A stretch of DNA of 64,000 nt, taken from NCBI GenBank assembly GCA_018223435.1, contig JAGTTO010000001.1:558001-622000 (forward strand), written 5' to 3'. A program made the translations under genes and the position numbers. Of this stretch, positions 18,908 through 30,602 are shown in pieces (positions within the stretch are counted from its first letter, which is position 1; each line of letters begins with the position of its first letter). Under the pieces are notes generated by a model. It did not search any database, was not told the DNA's origin, and was given only the letters and a program-made list of their open reading frames with translations. Source of the DNA: Lachnospiraceae bacterium Marseille-Q4251 (GTDB lineage: Bacteria; Bacillota; Clostridia; Lachnospirales; Lachnospiraceae).

Positions 18908-19610
18908 TGGCTTCCTCCTCTTCTACCGGGAACAGCAGTGCTGCAACGGCACTTACCACAATCGTGATGATGATAATTCCCCAGCCGCCGGAGAGACTGG
19001 AAAATACCGGAAAATATGCAAAGCAACAGCTCAAAAGAACGGCAAAAAGCACGGTGAAAAGTACCGGTTTCTTCTTTCTCGCAGGCGGCACAATGATGGC
19101 GATAAACATGCCGTAAAGGGCGATGTTAAGGGCATTGGCGAGAATCGTCGGAAGAAAGGAAGTGAGGACTCCTCCAGCCAGTGTTCCCCCGCTCCAGCCG
19201 ATCACCGGCGTCAGGATCAGACCGGCCATATAAGAAGCGGTAAGTTTTTCTTCCGCCTGCATGGAAACGGCAAAGATCTCATCGGTGATTCCAAAGGACA
19301 CCAGAAGCCGCTGAATCCAAGTCATTTTCTTATCTGTCTTCTGGGACATGGCAAGGGACATGAGAAAATAGCGGATATTGATAACCACTGTGGTGACGGC
19401 GATCTCCAGATAACTGCCTCCGGCCAGCATCAGGCTCGAACCTGCAAACTGACCGGCGCTGGTTAAGTTGGTGAGGGAGATCAGTACGGCTGCCCAGGCC
19501 GGCATCCCGGACAGCACCACAGACATTCCATAAGCAAAAGATACCGGAAAATAACCGAGACAGATGGGTAAACCATCCTTCAGTCCCTGTTGAAATTTCT
19601 GTCTGTCCAT
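18900..19610 (-). CDS. azlC: Branched-chain amino acid exporter, large subunit AzlC
   Basis: The 236-residue membrane protein has the AzlC signature near its start (GLKDGLPICLGYFPVSFAYG) and about six to eight membrane segments. It starts two bases before the stop codon of the upstream oxidoreductase gene's end and overlaps azlD downstream, so the three are probably cotranscribed. Exports excess branched-chain amino acids by family analogy. Confidence 0.9.
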   Translation of the reverse strand: MDRQKFQQGLKDGLPICLGYFPVSFAYGMSVVLSGMPAWAAVLISLTNLTSAGQFAGSSLMLAGGSYLEIAVTTVVINIRYFLMSLAMSQKTDKKMTWIQRLLVSFGITDEIFAVSMQAEEKLTASYMAGLILTPVIGWSGGTLAGGVLTSFLPTILANALNIALYGMFIAIIVPPARKKKPVLFTVLFAVLLSCCFAYFPVFSSLSGGWGIIIITIVVSAVAALLFPVEEEEANE

Positions 19611-19611
19611 A

Positions 19612-20589
19612 TCATTCCATGGGATATCTCAATCCCCACTCCTTTCGGATGGTATCCATAATCTCCATCATACGGATACTCTCTTTATGCGGCATCTCAG
19701 GACATTCACTCCTGCCTTCTTCAATGGCCTTTTTACATGCTTCCACTTCATACTCATAGCCACTGATCTGAGGCGGAACCGGGTATTCTTTCACCAGCTG
19801 GTAATGGGTATCGTACACCTTAAATCCCTGGCAGTTATTGATATTTTCCACCTCTATGTAACCCTGATCTCCATAAATCATTCCCTTCCGGTCTGAAATA
19901 ACCAGCGTGGAACTGTGAAGCATGGCGGTCGCTCCATCTGCGAAAGTGAGGGTGATGCTGTTGGAACTGTCCACGCCGTACTCGTTCATCACGGCGTCGG
20001 AAGTCACCTTAACCACTGGCGTCCGGTCGATCATACAGGCAAAATTCAGAGGATAAACGCCCACATCCAGAAGAGCTCCACCTGCCAGCTCCGGCTTTTT
20101 GAGACGCTCCACACCGCTGATGAGATAGCAGAGATTGGCCGTCATGGAATGTACTTTTCCGATGGCTCCGCTCTCGATCACTTCATTCAGCGTCTTCTGA
20201 ATCGGAATATAGCGGGTCCAGATGGCCTCTGTCAGAAGAAGCTTCTTTTCCTCCGCCATCTGAAAAAGCTCTCTGGCCTGGTCTGCATTGACCGTGAAAG
20301 CTTTCTCGCAGAGTACATTTTTCCCATGCTCCAGAAGAAGCTTCACATGGGGATAATGGTGAGAATGGGGTGTTGCCACATAGACGAGATCCAGCTCCGG
20401 ATCTGCTGCCAGCTCTTCGTAGGAACCATAGGCCTTCGGCATTCCAAATTCTTCAGCAAAGCTCTGGGCCTTTTCCAGAGTTCTGGCCCCCACTGCATAG
20501 AGCTCCACATCAGCCATCTGTTTCACCGTGTTGGCCATGGTATGAGCAATGCCGCCGGAACCTAAGATTCCCATTTTCATCTTTTCCAT
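19612..20589 (-). CDS. Gfo/Idh/MocA-family NAD(P)-dependent oxidoreductase
   Basis: The 325-residue protein begins with a Rossmann motif (MGILGSGGIAHTMANTV) and has the family's VATPHSHHYPH and LCEKAFTVN segments (usual Lys of EKP present, Pro replaced by Ala). The C-terminal half is the alpha/beta substrate domain. Members oxidise sugars, inositols or related trans-dihydrodiols; the substrate here is not predictable. Only 26 bases separate its start from the terminator of the upstream dehydrogenase gene, so its promoter must overlap that terminator or it depends on read-through. Confidence 0.9.
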   Translation of the reverse strand: MEKMKMGILGSGGIAHTMANTVKQMADVELYAVGARTLEKAQSFAEEFGMPKAYGSYEELAADPELDLVYVATPHSHHYPHVKLLLEHGKNVLCEKAFTVNADQARELFQMAEEKKLLLTEAIWTRYIPIQKTLNEVIESGAIGKVHSMTANLCYLISGVERLKKPELAGGALLDVGVYPLNFACMIDRTPVVKVTSDAVMNEYGVDSSNSITLTFADGATAMLHSSTLVISDRKGMIYGDQGYIEVENINNCQGFKVYDTHYQLVKEYPVPPQISGYEYEVEACKKAIEEGRSECPEMPHKESIRMMEIMDTIRKEWGLRYPME

Positions 20590-20606
20590 AAACTTATTCC
20601 TCCTTA

Positions 20607-20657
20607 TTTTAAAAACACCCCGGCATATCCTACGTTTTCCCTGGATACGCCGGGGTG
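20607..20657 (-). terminator. Terminator after the D-lactate-dehydrogenase-like gene
   Basis: On the minus strand CACCCCGGCGTATCC and GGATATGCCGGGGTG make a 15-bp stem (one G-T pair) followed by TTTTT. It separates the ldh-like gene from the Gfo/Idh gene. Confidence 0.9.
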
Positions 20658-20685
20658 AATCTTTATCTTTTTGATAAGCTCTGAT

Positions 20686-21675
20686 TTATAAGGTATTCGG
20701 GCTTTCTTTTCCCTCTGCAAAGGTGATTACGTTCTCCAGTGTGGTATGGCTGATAGCTTCCAGCGCCTCTTTTGTGAAAAAGCCCTGATGGGAAGTTACC
20801 ATAACGTTCGGGAAGGAAAGCAGCCTTGCCATGGTAGAACGGTCGAGGATCTGATCAGACATATCTTCATAGACAAAACCGGTCTCTTCCTCATACACAT
20901 CCAGACCTACAGCAAAGAATTTTCCATCACGGATTCCCTGGATCAGATCGTCAGTCTTAATCAGGCCGCCGCGGGAGGTGTTCACTAGAATCACACCATC
21001 CTTCATCTTCGCGATGCTCTCCAGATTGATCATATGATGGTTCTCTTCTGTCATGGGGCAGTGAAGAGAAATCAGATCTGACTCATGAAGCAGGGTGTCA
21101 AAATCCACATACTCCACAAAATCCAGAGACAGATTATGATAGACATCTGTAGCGATGACTCTCATTCCAAAACCATGGCAGATCCGGGCCATAGCAGCTC
21201 CGATTCGTCCAGTTCCCACGATACCGGCCGTCTTGTGGTAAAGTGTCACGCCCAAAAGACCGTTCAGGCTGAAATCGTTCTCGCGGCCGCGGATATAAGC
21301 CTTGTGTGTATGGCGGTTTGCAGTGAGAGCCAGCGCCATGGCATGCTCTGCAACAGCCTCCGGAGAATAGCTGGGCACGCGCATTACGGTCATCCCGTGT
21401 TTCTTTGCTTCCTCAACGTCCACATTGTTATAACCCGCGCAGCGCATGAGAATCAGCTTCACGCCCATCTCATGAAGAATGTCCACTGTCTCTTTTCCAA
21501 GATCCATGTTTACAAAAGCGCATACGGCATCGTAGCCATGAGCCAGCTCAGCGGTCTCGGGTGTCAGGTTCGGCTCAATATAATGGATATCAATATCCTT
21601 ATATCTTTCCTCTTTGAGTCCTTTGTCAAAGAACTCACGGTCATAGGTTTTTGTTCCAAAAAATAGCATTTTCAT
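20686..21675 (-). CDS. ldhA: D-isomer 2-hydroxyacid dehydrogenase (D-lactate dehydrogenase type)
   Basis: The 329-residue protein matches fermentative D-lactate dehydrogenases: nucleotide-binding GIVGTGRIGAAMARI, catalytic Arg in NTSRGGLI, Glu in LDVYEEETG and His in SHQGFFTKEA. It reduces pyruvate to D-lactate with NADH, regenerating NAD+ in fermentation; a related 2-ketoacid cannot be excluded. AAGGAGGAG precedes the ATG and a consensus-like promoter lies at 21721-21749. Confidence 0.88.
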   Translation of the reverse strand: MKMLFFGTKTYDREFFDKGLKEERYKDIDIHYIEPNLTPETAELAHGYDAVCAFVNMDLGKETVDILHEMGVKLILMRCAGYNNVDVEEAKKHGMTVMRVPSYSPEAVAEHAMALALTANRHTHKAYIRGRENDFSLNGLLGVTLYHKTAGIVGTGRIGAAMARICHGFGMRVIATDVYHNLSLDFVEYVDFDTLLHESDLISLHCPMTEENHHMINLESIAKMKDGVILVNTSRGGLIKTDDLIQGIRDGKFFAVGLDVYEEETGFVYEDMSDQILDRSTMARLLSFPNVMVTSHQGFFTKEALEAISHTTLENVITFAEGKESPNTL

Positions 21676-21720
21676 AATAAAACTCCTCCTTTTGGATTAG
21701 TTTCAAGCTTACCGAGAGTT

Positions 21721-21749
21721 ATTATACATGAAAATAAAAAGGATGGCAA
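21721..21749 (-). promoter_or_regulatory. Sigma-A-type promoter of the ldhA-like gene
   Basis: On the minus strand TTGCCA (21744-21749) and TATAAT (21721-21726) are separated by 17 bases, about 45 bases before the start codon. Confidence 0.7.
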
Positions 21750-21783
21750 GAATTCATGAAACGCTGAATTATTTTCTCATTGC

Positions 21784-21864
21784 GGACGGTGTTTTTCGGT
21801 CTTTTTCCTGTCCCTAACTGGCATTGACCAGAGGGACGAAAAAAAGGCCAAAAAACATCGTCCC
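21784..21864. repeat. Imperfect palindromic repeat element
   Basis: Arms at 21784-21815 and 21831-21864 are imperfect inverted copies of a motif of the form GGACGRTGTTTTTTGG, T-run, then GTCCCT, around a spacer containing GGCATTGACC. A third, solo copy lies at 56703-56742. The element sits between the ldhA promoter and the rRNA terminator. No protein is encoded. Such dispersed palindromes may be miniature mobile elements or RNA stem-loops; the function is unknown. Confidence 0.6.
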
Positions 21865-21872
21865 CATGGCAC

Positions 21873-21902
21873 AAAAAAACCAGAAGCTTTTGCTCCTGGT
21901 TC
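21873..21902 (-). terminator. Terminator of the rRNA operon
   Basis: On the minus strand AACCAGGAGC, AAAA, GCTTCTGGTT forms a 10-bp stem followed by seven T. It lies about 170 bases past the 3' end of 23S rRNA. Confidence 0.9.
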
Positions 21903-22072
21903 TCATTTCATATACCTTCAAAACCACACACAGAAATTCATTTCTTCCATCCGATTTTCTTCTACCCAGACTGCCTTTTTTGGAAGTTCTGTTCGCTACG
22001 CTCGCAGAACAACCAACGCACTAGACTCTGTCTTCGTCTTCGACTTGCCAATCGTCAAGTGCTTTTGGCTTG

Positions 22073-24964
<2,892 letters not shown>

Positions 24965-25391
24965 CTTTCTCTGCCATGTAGCGTCACGGCAGTTGGTCTG
25001 GGTTTTTATCAAGTTCATGGTTTCCGATGTTTCTAACATTCAAATGAAAGTTAAAAACCAGATTCCACTACGTCTTGTGATTACCTCTCGGTAATCTCCT
25101 CGGATGTCTTTCTCTTAAATATTTAAGAAAAAACTTTCTTTTCTGTATGCGGTTTTCAAGGTACATTCTTATACACAATCATGTTTGGTAATGATTGGTT
25201 AATAATTCAGGAATGAAAAGCTTAGTTTCTTGGTGCTTCTCACTACTCCGCAGCCTGAGCACTCGGAAAACAAGTTTTCCTCGTTCAGGATATTCTTCGA
25301 ATATCCTGTCTGGCTTGTCTGGCCTGCTTTGTTCGAGCAAGCTCGAAAAAGCTTCCCAGCCAATCCAGCGGCTGCTCTCTGAATTATTAAG
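24965..25391 (-). other. Spacer between tRNA-Ala and 23S rRNA
   Basis: No gene is visible. The spacer has several stem-loops likely used in pre-rRNA processing, for example TTCTTAAATATTTAAGAA near 25112-25130 and GGATATTC with GAATATCC near 25288-25306, both typical of clostridial processing stalks. Confidence 0.6.
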
Positions 25392-25464
25392 TGGAGATGG
25401 AGAGATTCGAACTCTTGACCCCCTGCTTGCAAGGCAGGTGCTCTCCCAACTGAGCTACACCCCC
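25392..25464 (-). tRNA. tRNA-Ala (anticodon UGC)
   Basis: The 73-base cloverleaf on the minus strand has acceptor GGGGGTG/CATCTCC, anticodon loop CTTGCAA with TGC, T-loop GTTCGAATC, and discriminator A. No CCA is encoded. It is in the spacer of the rRNA operon. Confidence 0.95.
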
Positions 25465-25541
25465 ACGGATGCGGTGCCATCTTCGATTGTTTCTTTATAT
25501 CTCTTGTTTCTTCTCGATGGGCTCGCGTTGGCTTTCGCCAA

Positions 25542-25615
<74 letters not shown>

Positions 25616-25621
25616 ATCTAT

Positions 25622-25738
25622 TCTGGCAGCCACCTGCTCTCCCGTGCCGTCTCCAGCAAAGTACCATCGGCCGCTTAGGTCTTAACCATCGTGTTCGGGA
25701 TGGGAACGGGTGTGTCCCCTAAGCGCATCGCCACCAGA
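25622..25738 (-). rRNA. rrf: 5S ribosomal RNA
   Basis: On the minus strand the sequence begins TTCTGGTGGCGATGCGCTTA, contains the conserved CACCCGTTCCCATCCCGAAC, and closes with a complementary CCAGAA end. Length is about 117 bases. Unusually it lies between 16S and 23S, directly upstream of tRNA-Ile and not after 23S. Confidence 0.93.
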
Positions 25739-25937
25739 AATATTCGTTATCCAGTTGTAAGTGCACAATCAGATGGAGGTGATCGTTGGAAGCTTGCTTC
25801 CGTAAGATCATATACAGCTGATTGTATAAGCGGCTCTGCCGCGACCGAGTGAACCATGTAATGATTCGCGAGGTGCACAAACAGCGTCCTGCTTACACTT
25901 GATAACTCAACAGTGACTATCCTTTACTAGCTCTTTT

Positions 25938-27478
<1,541 letters not shown>

Positions 27479-27640
27479 TTGTCCAGGATCAAAACTTAGC
27501 TTGGCTAATTTTTTATCCCGTTTTATTTACTTTGGTTTTGTTCTTTAAGAACTATATTCTTTTGAACTTTCAAGGATATGTCACTGTTCAGTTATCAAGG
27601 TTCTCTGTGATTTCATTTGCTCTCTTGCGACAGCTTTTAT

Positions 27641-27669
27641 ATTCTATCACAGCTTCTTTTGTTTGTCAA
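27641..27669 (-). promoter_or_regulatory. rRNA promoter P2 (proximal)
   Basis: On the minus strand TTGACA (27664-27669) and TAGAAT (27641-27646) are 17 bases apart. It lies about 160 bases before 16S. Confidence 0.85.
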
Positions 27670-27760
27670 CCACTTTTTTCATCTTTTTTCGAAAAATTCA
27701 AAAGTTATAATTGTTTGAATTGTTCGAGCAGTTCAATCAATTTCATCGGCGACAGTGAGT

Positions 27761-27789
27761 ATAATACACCACTGCCGCCGGATTGTCAA
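27761..27789 (-). promoter_or_regulatory. rRNA promoter P1 (distal)
   Basis: On the minus strand a perfect TTGACA (27784-27789) and TATTAT (27761-27766) are 17 bases apart. A/T-rich tracts upstream resemble an UP element. P1 and P2 are spaced 120 bases, as in other bacterial rrn operons. Confidence 0.88.
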
Positions 27790-27856
27790 CTACTTTTTTC
27801 AAGTTTTTTCCAAAAATATATTAATTTCACTTTTTTCACTTTTTTTCAAAAAACAC

Positions 27857-27885
27857 TTGCCAAATCTGGGAATCCCGTATATAAT
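27857..27885 (+). promoter_or_regulatory. tRNA-Thr promoter
   Basis: TTGCCA (27857-27862) and perfect TATAAT (27880-27885) are separated by 17 bases, 28 bases before the mature tRNA 5' end. Confidence 0.88.
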
Positions 27886-27913
27886 GTATGAGTCAGTGCA
27901 AAGCGCTTGATAA

Positions 27914-27986
<73 letters not shown>

Positions 27987-27992
27987 TAAAGG

Positions 27993-28018
27993 AAAAGCCC
28001 GTATTTACGGGCTTTTTT
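27993..28018 (+). terminator. Terminator of tRNA-Thr
   Basis: AAAAGCCCGTA, TTT, ACGGGCTTTTTT forms a perfect stem with a T-run seven bases after the tRNA. Confidence 0.92.
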
Positions 28019-28097
28019 CATGTTCTTTTTAATTTTCTGACAGCTCAAAATCTCCATTTTTTCCGGTTTTGTCGACCGATTGTCGACCGGACTTTTT

Positions 28098-28662
28098 TCA
28101 ACTTCCACTTTTCAAGAGCATATCTCCCAGTTTTTCCGATGCTGTTTTCTCCAATTCTTTGAGCGCATGGCTGTATATAAGATCTTCCCTTTCCTGTCTA
28201 CTCTCTGCCTGGGCTTATACTGATATACCAAAGGATTTTCCAGCACTTCCAAAAAGATTTCTGCCTCTTCCTGTGTGAAACATTACACCGGTCTCGGTTC
28301 AAGTTCTTCAAGACCATATACCCAAAGTCATTATTGAACTGCTTTATACTGGCTCTGGTATTCTCCAGGGTCCGTGGAGCCTGCGTAATAGTTGCGTAGT
28401 CCCGTAAATACCTCTCTGAGTATTTTTCCAGAGTGAGACTATCTCCCTCTATGCATTGTCCCAACAGCACTTTCTTCTCAAAAGCAGCAGCATATTCTTT
28501 CACCTCGCGCTGGATCGTGTTTTCACTCTTCAAATGTCCCTTTGCTGTACATGGATCCGGACGGAATGTTACCGACTTGCTGATCTTGTGATCCTGTGCA
28601 TCTCTCCCACAGCTCACTGTGATGAGAAAGCCCCCGTTAGGTCTTGCCTTGATATAGGCCAT
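28098..28662 (-). pseudogene. Tyrosine recombinase (integrase) remnant with the catalytic core deleted
   Basis: The N-terminal about 125 residues are intact: a short arm-type DNA-binding region (MAYIKARPNGGFLITVSCG) and a core-binding region (LTLEKYSERYLRDYATITQ to GYMVLKNL). After a frame change there is a short segment like the catalytic-domain entry (TQEEAEIFLEVLENPL), and then in another frame the typical recombinase C-terminus (IYSHALKELEKTASEKLGD). About 150-200 residues with the catalytic Arg, His and Tyr are gone. AAAGGGTGA precedes the ATG at 28662. It faces the 3' end of tRNA-Thr, as in tRNA-integrated phages or conjugative elements. Confidence 0.82.
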
Positions 28663-28672
28663 ACAATCACCC

Positions 28673-28720
28673 TTTCTTTGTCTATCTTTGTCTATCTTTG
28701 TCTATCTTTGTGTATCTTCC
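28673..28720. repeat. 10-bp tandem repeats upstream of the integrase remnant
   Basis: The unit TCTATCTTTG occurs three times exactly at 28681-28710, with degenerate copies on both sides. On the integrase strand it reads CAAAGATAGA and lies in the 5' leader. It could be slippage-prone DNA or a recombinase/regulator binding array. Confidence 0.7.
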
Positions 28721-28758
28721 TATATAATAATGTAGTTTAGCAAAGCTTCATCCGATAA

Positions 28759-28786
28759 TTGACATTTCCGTACAATCTGCTATAAT
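28759..28786 (+). promoter_or_regulatory. Promoter of the antisense RNA (antitoxin)
   Basis: A perfect TTGACA (28759-28764) and perfect TATAAT (28781-28786) are 16 bases apart. It points towards the toxin gene from the opposite side. Confidence 0.82.
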
Positions 28787-28792
28787 ATGCTT

Positions 28793-28895
28793 AGCAAGAC
28801 AGCCAGCAAGGGAGGTTAAGCCTCCCCGTCCTGGCAAGATGTTAAGTCAAAAATGGCCGCCTATCTTTTCCAGAGAGCAGGGCGGCTATTTTTTA
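28793..28895 (+). ncRNA. Antisense RNA, antitoxin of a type I toxin-antitoxin locus
   Basis: From the promoter at 28759-28786 a transcript of about 100 bases would end at the strong hairpin at 28851-28891. It contains a repeat (28818-28840, AAGCCTCCCCGTCCTGGCAA core) that is a direct copy of 28970-28992, which is the toxin ribosome binding region. Because the two copies are transcribed in opposite directions, the RNA is complementary to the toxin Shine-Dalgarno sequence (with small bulges). It also overlaps the toxin mRNA end through the shared terminator. The arrangement is that of Fst-par-like type I systems. Expression is inferred. Confidence 0.7.
28851..28891. terminator. Bidirectional terminator shared by toxin mRNA and antisense RNA
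   Basis: A stem of 11 or more pairs (AAATGGCCGCC with GGCGGCTATTT, one G-T pair) is flanked by A-runs on one side and T-runs on the other, so it can end transcription in both directions. The toxin stop codon lies in its arm. Confidence 0.85.
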
Positions 28896-28969
28896 TGTGT
28901 CAGATTCAGAATTGATACAATTAAGCTTGCAACAGCTATGATGATCATAAATTCCTCGTATGTACTCAT
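28886..28969 (-). CDS. Holin-like small hydrophobic toxin (type I toxin-antitoxin)
   Basis: A 27-codon frame on the minus strand encodes a peptide starting MSTYEEFMIIIAVASLIV and ending LNLTHKK. It has an acidic N-terminus, one membrane helix of about 16 residues and a basic C-terminus. This matches the putative holin-like toxin family (Hol_Tox) found in Firmicutes. AGGAGGGG lies nine bases before the ATG. When overproduced such peptides are expected to insert in the membrane and depolarise it. Translation should be blocked by the convergent antisense RNA covering the ribosome binding site. The gene stop is within the terminator stem, as is usual for such loci. Confidence 0.85.
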   Translation of the reverse strand: MSTYEEFMIIIAVASLIVSILNLTHKK

Positions 28970-28992
28970 AAGGCATCCCCTCCTGTGCAAGA
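28970..28992. repeat. Direct repeat copy at the toxin ribosome binding site
   Basis: Plus-strand AAGGCATCCCCTCCTGTGCAAGA here resembles AAGCCTCCCCGTCCTGGCAAGAT at 28818-28840 with three small gaps. It covers the toxin Shine-Dalgarno sequence and is the probable pairing site for the antisense RNA. Confidence 0.75.
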
Positions 28993-29040
28993 CTCAAGAC
29001 GGAGAGCCACGGTCGCTCTGCTGGCTGCCTAGTTAAGCAT

Positions 29041-29068
29041 ATTATATTTCAAGAGGCTCTGAACTCAA
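29041..29068 (-). promoter_or_regulatory. Promoter of the toxin mRNA
   Basis: On the minus strand TTGAGT (29063-29068) and perfect TATAAT (29041-29046) are 16 bases apart, giving a 5' leader of about 65 bases. The -10 region and first bases form an inverted copy (29019-29046) of the antisense promoter end (28781-28808), so both RNAs start with similar sequence. Confidence 0.72.
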
Positions 29069-29462
29069 TTTTGCGCTGAGCTACACCGGGATAGTTCAAC
29101 ATTGACCTTTCAGACAATTTTGTCCAAAAGCTATGTACCTTAGGAGTACACCGCGGGTTCTGGCCTGCCGGGCTGTGGTCCCATTTCGTTACTCCATCTT
29201 TGAACCCGCTCATTTTTGCGCTGGTTGCCCCGCTCCTCAATTTTAAGGAAGCATTCCTCCAGATCTGCAAGGGGGTGGACATTCCTGACACACCCTTTTT
29301 CCAATTCTGGAAATGAGTAATCAATCTGAGTTTTGCTTTCCAATTTTGGAAAGCGGTTACTCTGCTTTGTCCGGATCGGTGCAGGCCAGAGCCGGGAAGG
29401 CGGGATAAAATCCCTCTTAAAAGACGTAAATGGATAATTAGTTTATGCTGATCTATACAAAG
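29047..29462. other. Stretch without a supported gene
   Basis: About 400 bases separate the toxin promoter from the LCP terminator. The longest minus-strand frames (for example 29140-29343, containing YSFPELEKGC and ADLEECFLKIEERG) have no convincing ribosome binding site and match no family I know. A near-repeat of TTCCAATT(C/T)TGGAAA occurs at about 29300 and 29339. The most likely reading is eroded mobile-element DNA. Confidence 0.5.
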
Positions 29463-29500
29463 AAAAGGCACCCTTCATTCACACAAGAAGGATGCCTTTT
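29463..29500 (-). terminator. Terminator of the glgB-like/LCP operon
   Basis: AAAAGGCACCCTTC and GAAGGATGCCTTTT form a 14-bp stem with one G-T pair. It is 26 bases after the LCP stop and has T-rich flanks on both strands. Confidence 0.85.
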
Positions 29501-29525
29501 CTTCATATATCAGTACACAGACTGT

Positions 29526-30602
29526 TTATTCGCCGGTACTGTAGTTTTCGGTGCTTGCAAGGGAGGGATCGTCGTAACCGGTGGCGTTGATGATCTCCTG
29601 GCTGCGGGCGATGACGGTGTCGGAGGGCTGATAGTCGGTCGTACCGAAAAGGTACTCATGGAGCTGGATCACATTGCTTTCCAGGGTGACGGGAACCTCA
29701 TTGTAATCGCTCTGGCTCGTGCGGTGAGCGAAGGGGAAGCCCGTGGAGGAGCCCAGCTTGTAGTTGAGGATATTCAGGCCAAGCTTGATGAGCTCGGTCT
29801 CAGAGAAGCTGGTGAGCACCTTCGGGAACATCGTGTGAGCCAGATCCATCAGATTGCTGATACCCATAGTCTTCACTTTATCCACGATCTTTCCGATGAC
29901 CTCTCTCTGTCTCTCGGTTCTCTTGAAGTCATTTCCGGAGGTATAACGGATACGGGTGTAGGAGACAGCCTGTACACCGCTCATGAGATAGGTGCCTGCG
30001 CCGGGAAGGTCTTCATAGGATTTTCCGGTCACCTGGGAGGTCTCCACGCAGTAGCCGTTTACATAACCTGCCTCTTCCTCGTCCACGGTAATCTCGATTC
30101 CGCCGATAGCATCGATGAGGTCTACCAGGGCATTGAAGTCCACGGAGACAAACTCTTTGATATCCAGGTCCAGGTTCGTGTTCAGCATGCTGACTGCCCA
30201 CTCGGGACCGCCGTTGGCGTAAGCCGCATTGGCTTTCCGATACATATCATTACCGATATTGAGGTAAGTATCACGGTAAACGGAGACCATCTTGATCTCT
30301 TTCGTGTCGTTGTTGATGCTGGCGATAATGATGGTATCGCTGTTGGCCTGCTCCAGATTTCCTTCGCGGGAATCCAGGCCGAAGAGAGCAATGTTGGTAT
30401 AGCCTTTTAAGGCCTTGTTCTCTTTCACCTGCTGATTGATCTCAAGTTTATCGCTTTCCAGTTCCCGGTAATTCATCTCTCCTACCGTATCGCTGAATTT
30501 CTGGTACACCCAGAAGGCTCCTCCTGTTGCTACAAGGAGCAGGATCAGTACGATCAGCAGGATCACCTTCAACACGGTATGCTTTTTCTTCTGTTTTCTC
30601 AT
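29526..30602 (-). CDS. LytR-CpsA-Psr (LCP) family protein
   Basis: The 358-residue protein has a short basic cytoplasmic end, one membrane helix (about 10-33) and an extracellular LCP domain with the hallmark segments SDTIIIASINNDTKEI, SVYRDTYLNIG and RYTSGNDFKRTERQREVI (Arg residues that bind the lipid pyrophosphate). LCP proteins transfer undecaprenyl-linked glycopolymers to peptidoglycan. Its ATG overlaps the TGA of the GlgB-like gene (ATGA), so the two are translationally coupled. This pairing hints at a glucan- or glycopolymer-related task for the operon. Confidence 0.92.
   Translation of the reverse strand: MRKQKKKHTVLKVILLIVLILLLVATGGAFWVYQKFSDTVGEMNYRELESDKLEINQQVKENKALKGYTNIALFGLDSREGNLEQANSDTIIIASINNDTKEIKMVSVYRDTYLNIGNDMYRKANAAYANGGPEWAVSMLNTNLDLDIKEFVSVDFNALVDLIDAIGGIEITVDEEEAGYVNGYCVETSQVTGKSYEDLPGAGTYLMSGVQAVSYTRIRYTSGNDFKRTERQREVIGKIVDKVKTMGISNLMDLAHTMFPKVLTSFSETELIKLGLNILNYKLGSSTGFPFAHRTSQSDYNEVPVTLESNVIQLHEYLFGTTDYQPSDTVIARSQEIINATGYDDPSLASTENYSTGE

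Larger units (their letters stand above)
21676..22072. other. Non-coding interval between ldhA-like gene and 23S rRNA gene
   Basis: I see no gene here. It holds the ldhA promoter, the palindromic repeat, the rRNA operon terminator and, at about 21983-22010, a further stem (GTTCTG with CAGAAC) in the trailing part of the rRNA transcript that may be a processing structure. Confidence 0.7.
27479..27913. other. Divergent regulatory interval between 16S rRNA and tRNA-Thr
   Basis: No protein gene is supported. It holds rRNA P1 and P2, the 16S leader with likely antitermination and processing sequences, and the tRNA-Thr promoter on the other strand. A/T-rich repeats of the type CACTTTTTTC are frequent upstream of P1 and P2. 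Confidence 0.75.

Noticed and set aside
28673..28720. Possible CRISPR array
   Set aside because: The repeat unit is only 10 bases with no spacers, and there are no cas genes in the window.
29049..29471. A 140-codon frame on the minus strand
   Set aside because: It runs through the LCP terminator and the toxin promoter side, has no ribosome binding site and no family likeness.
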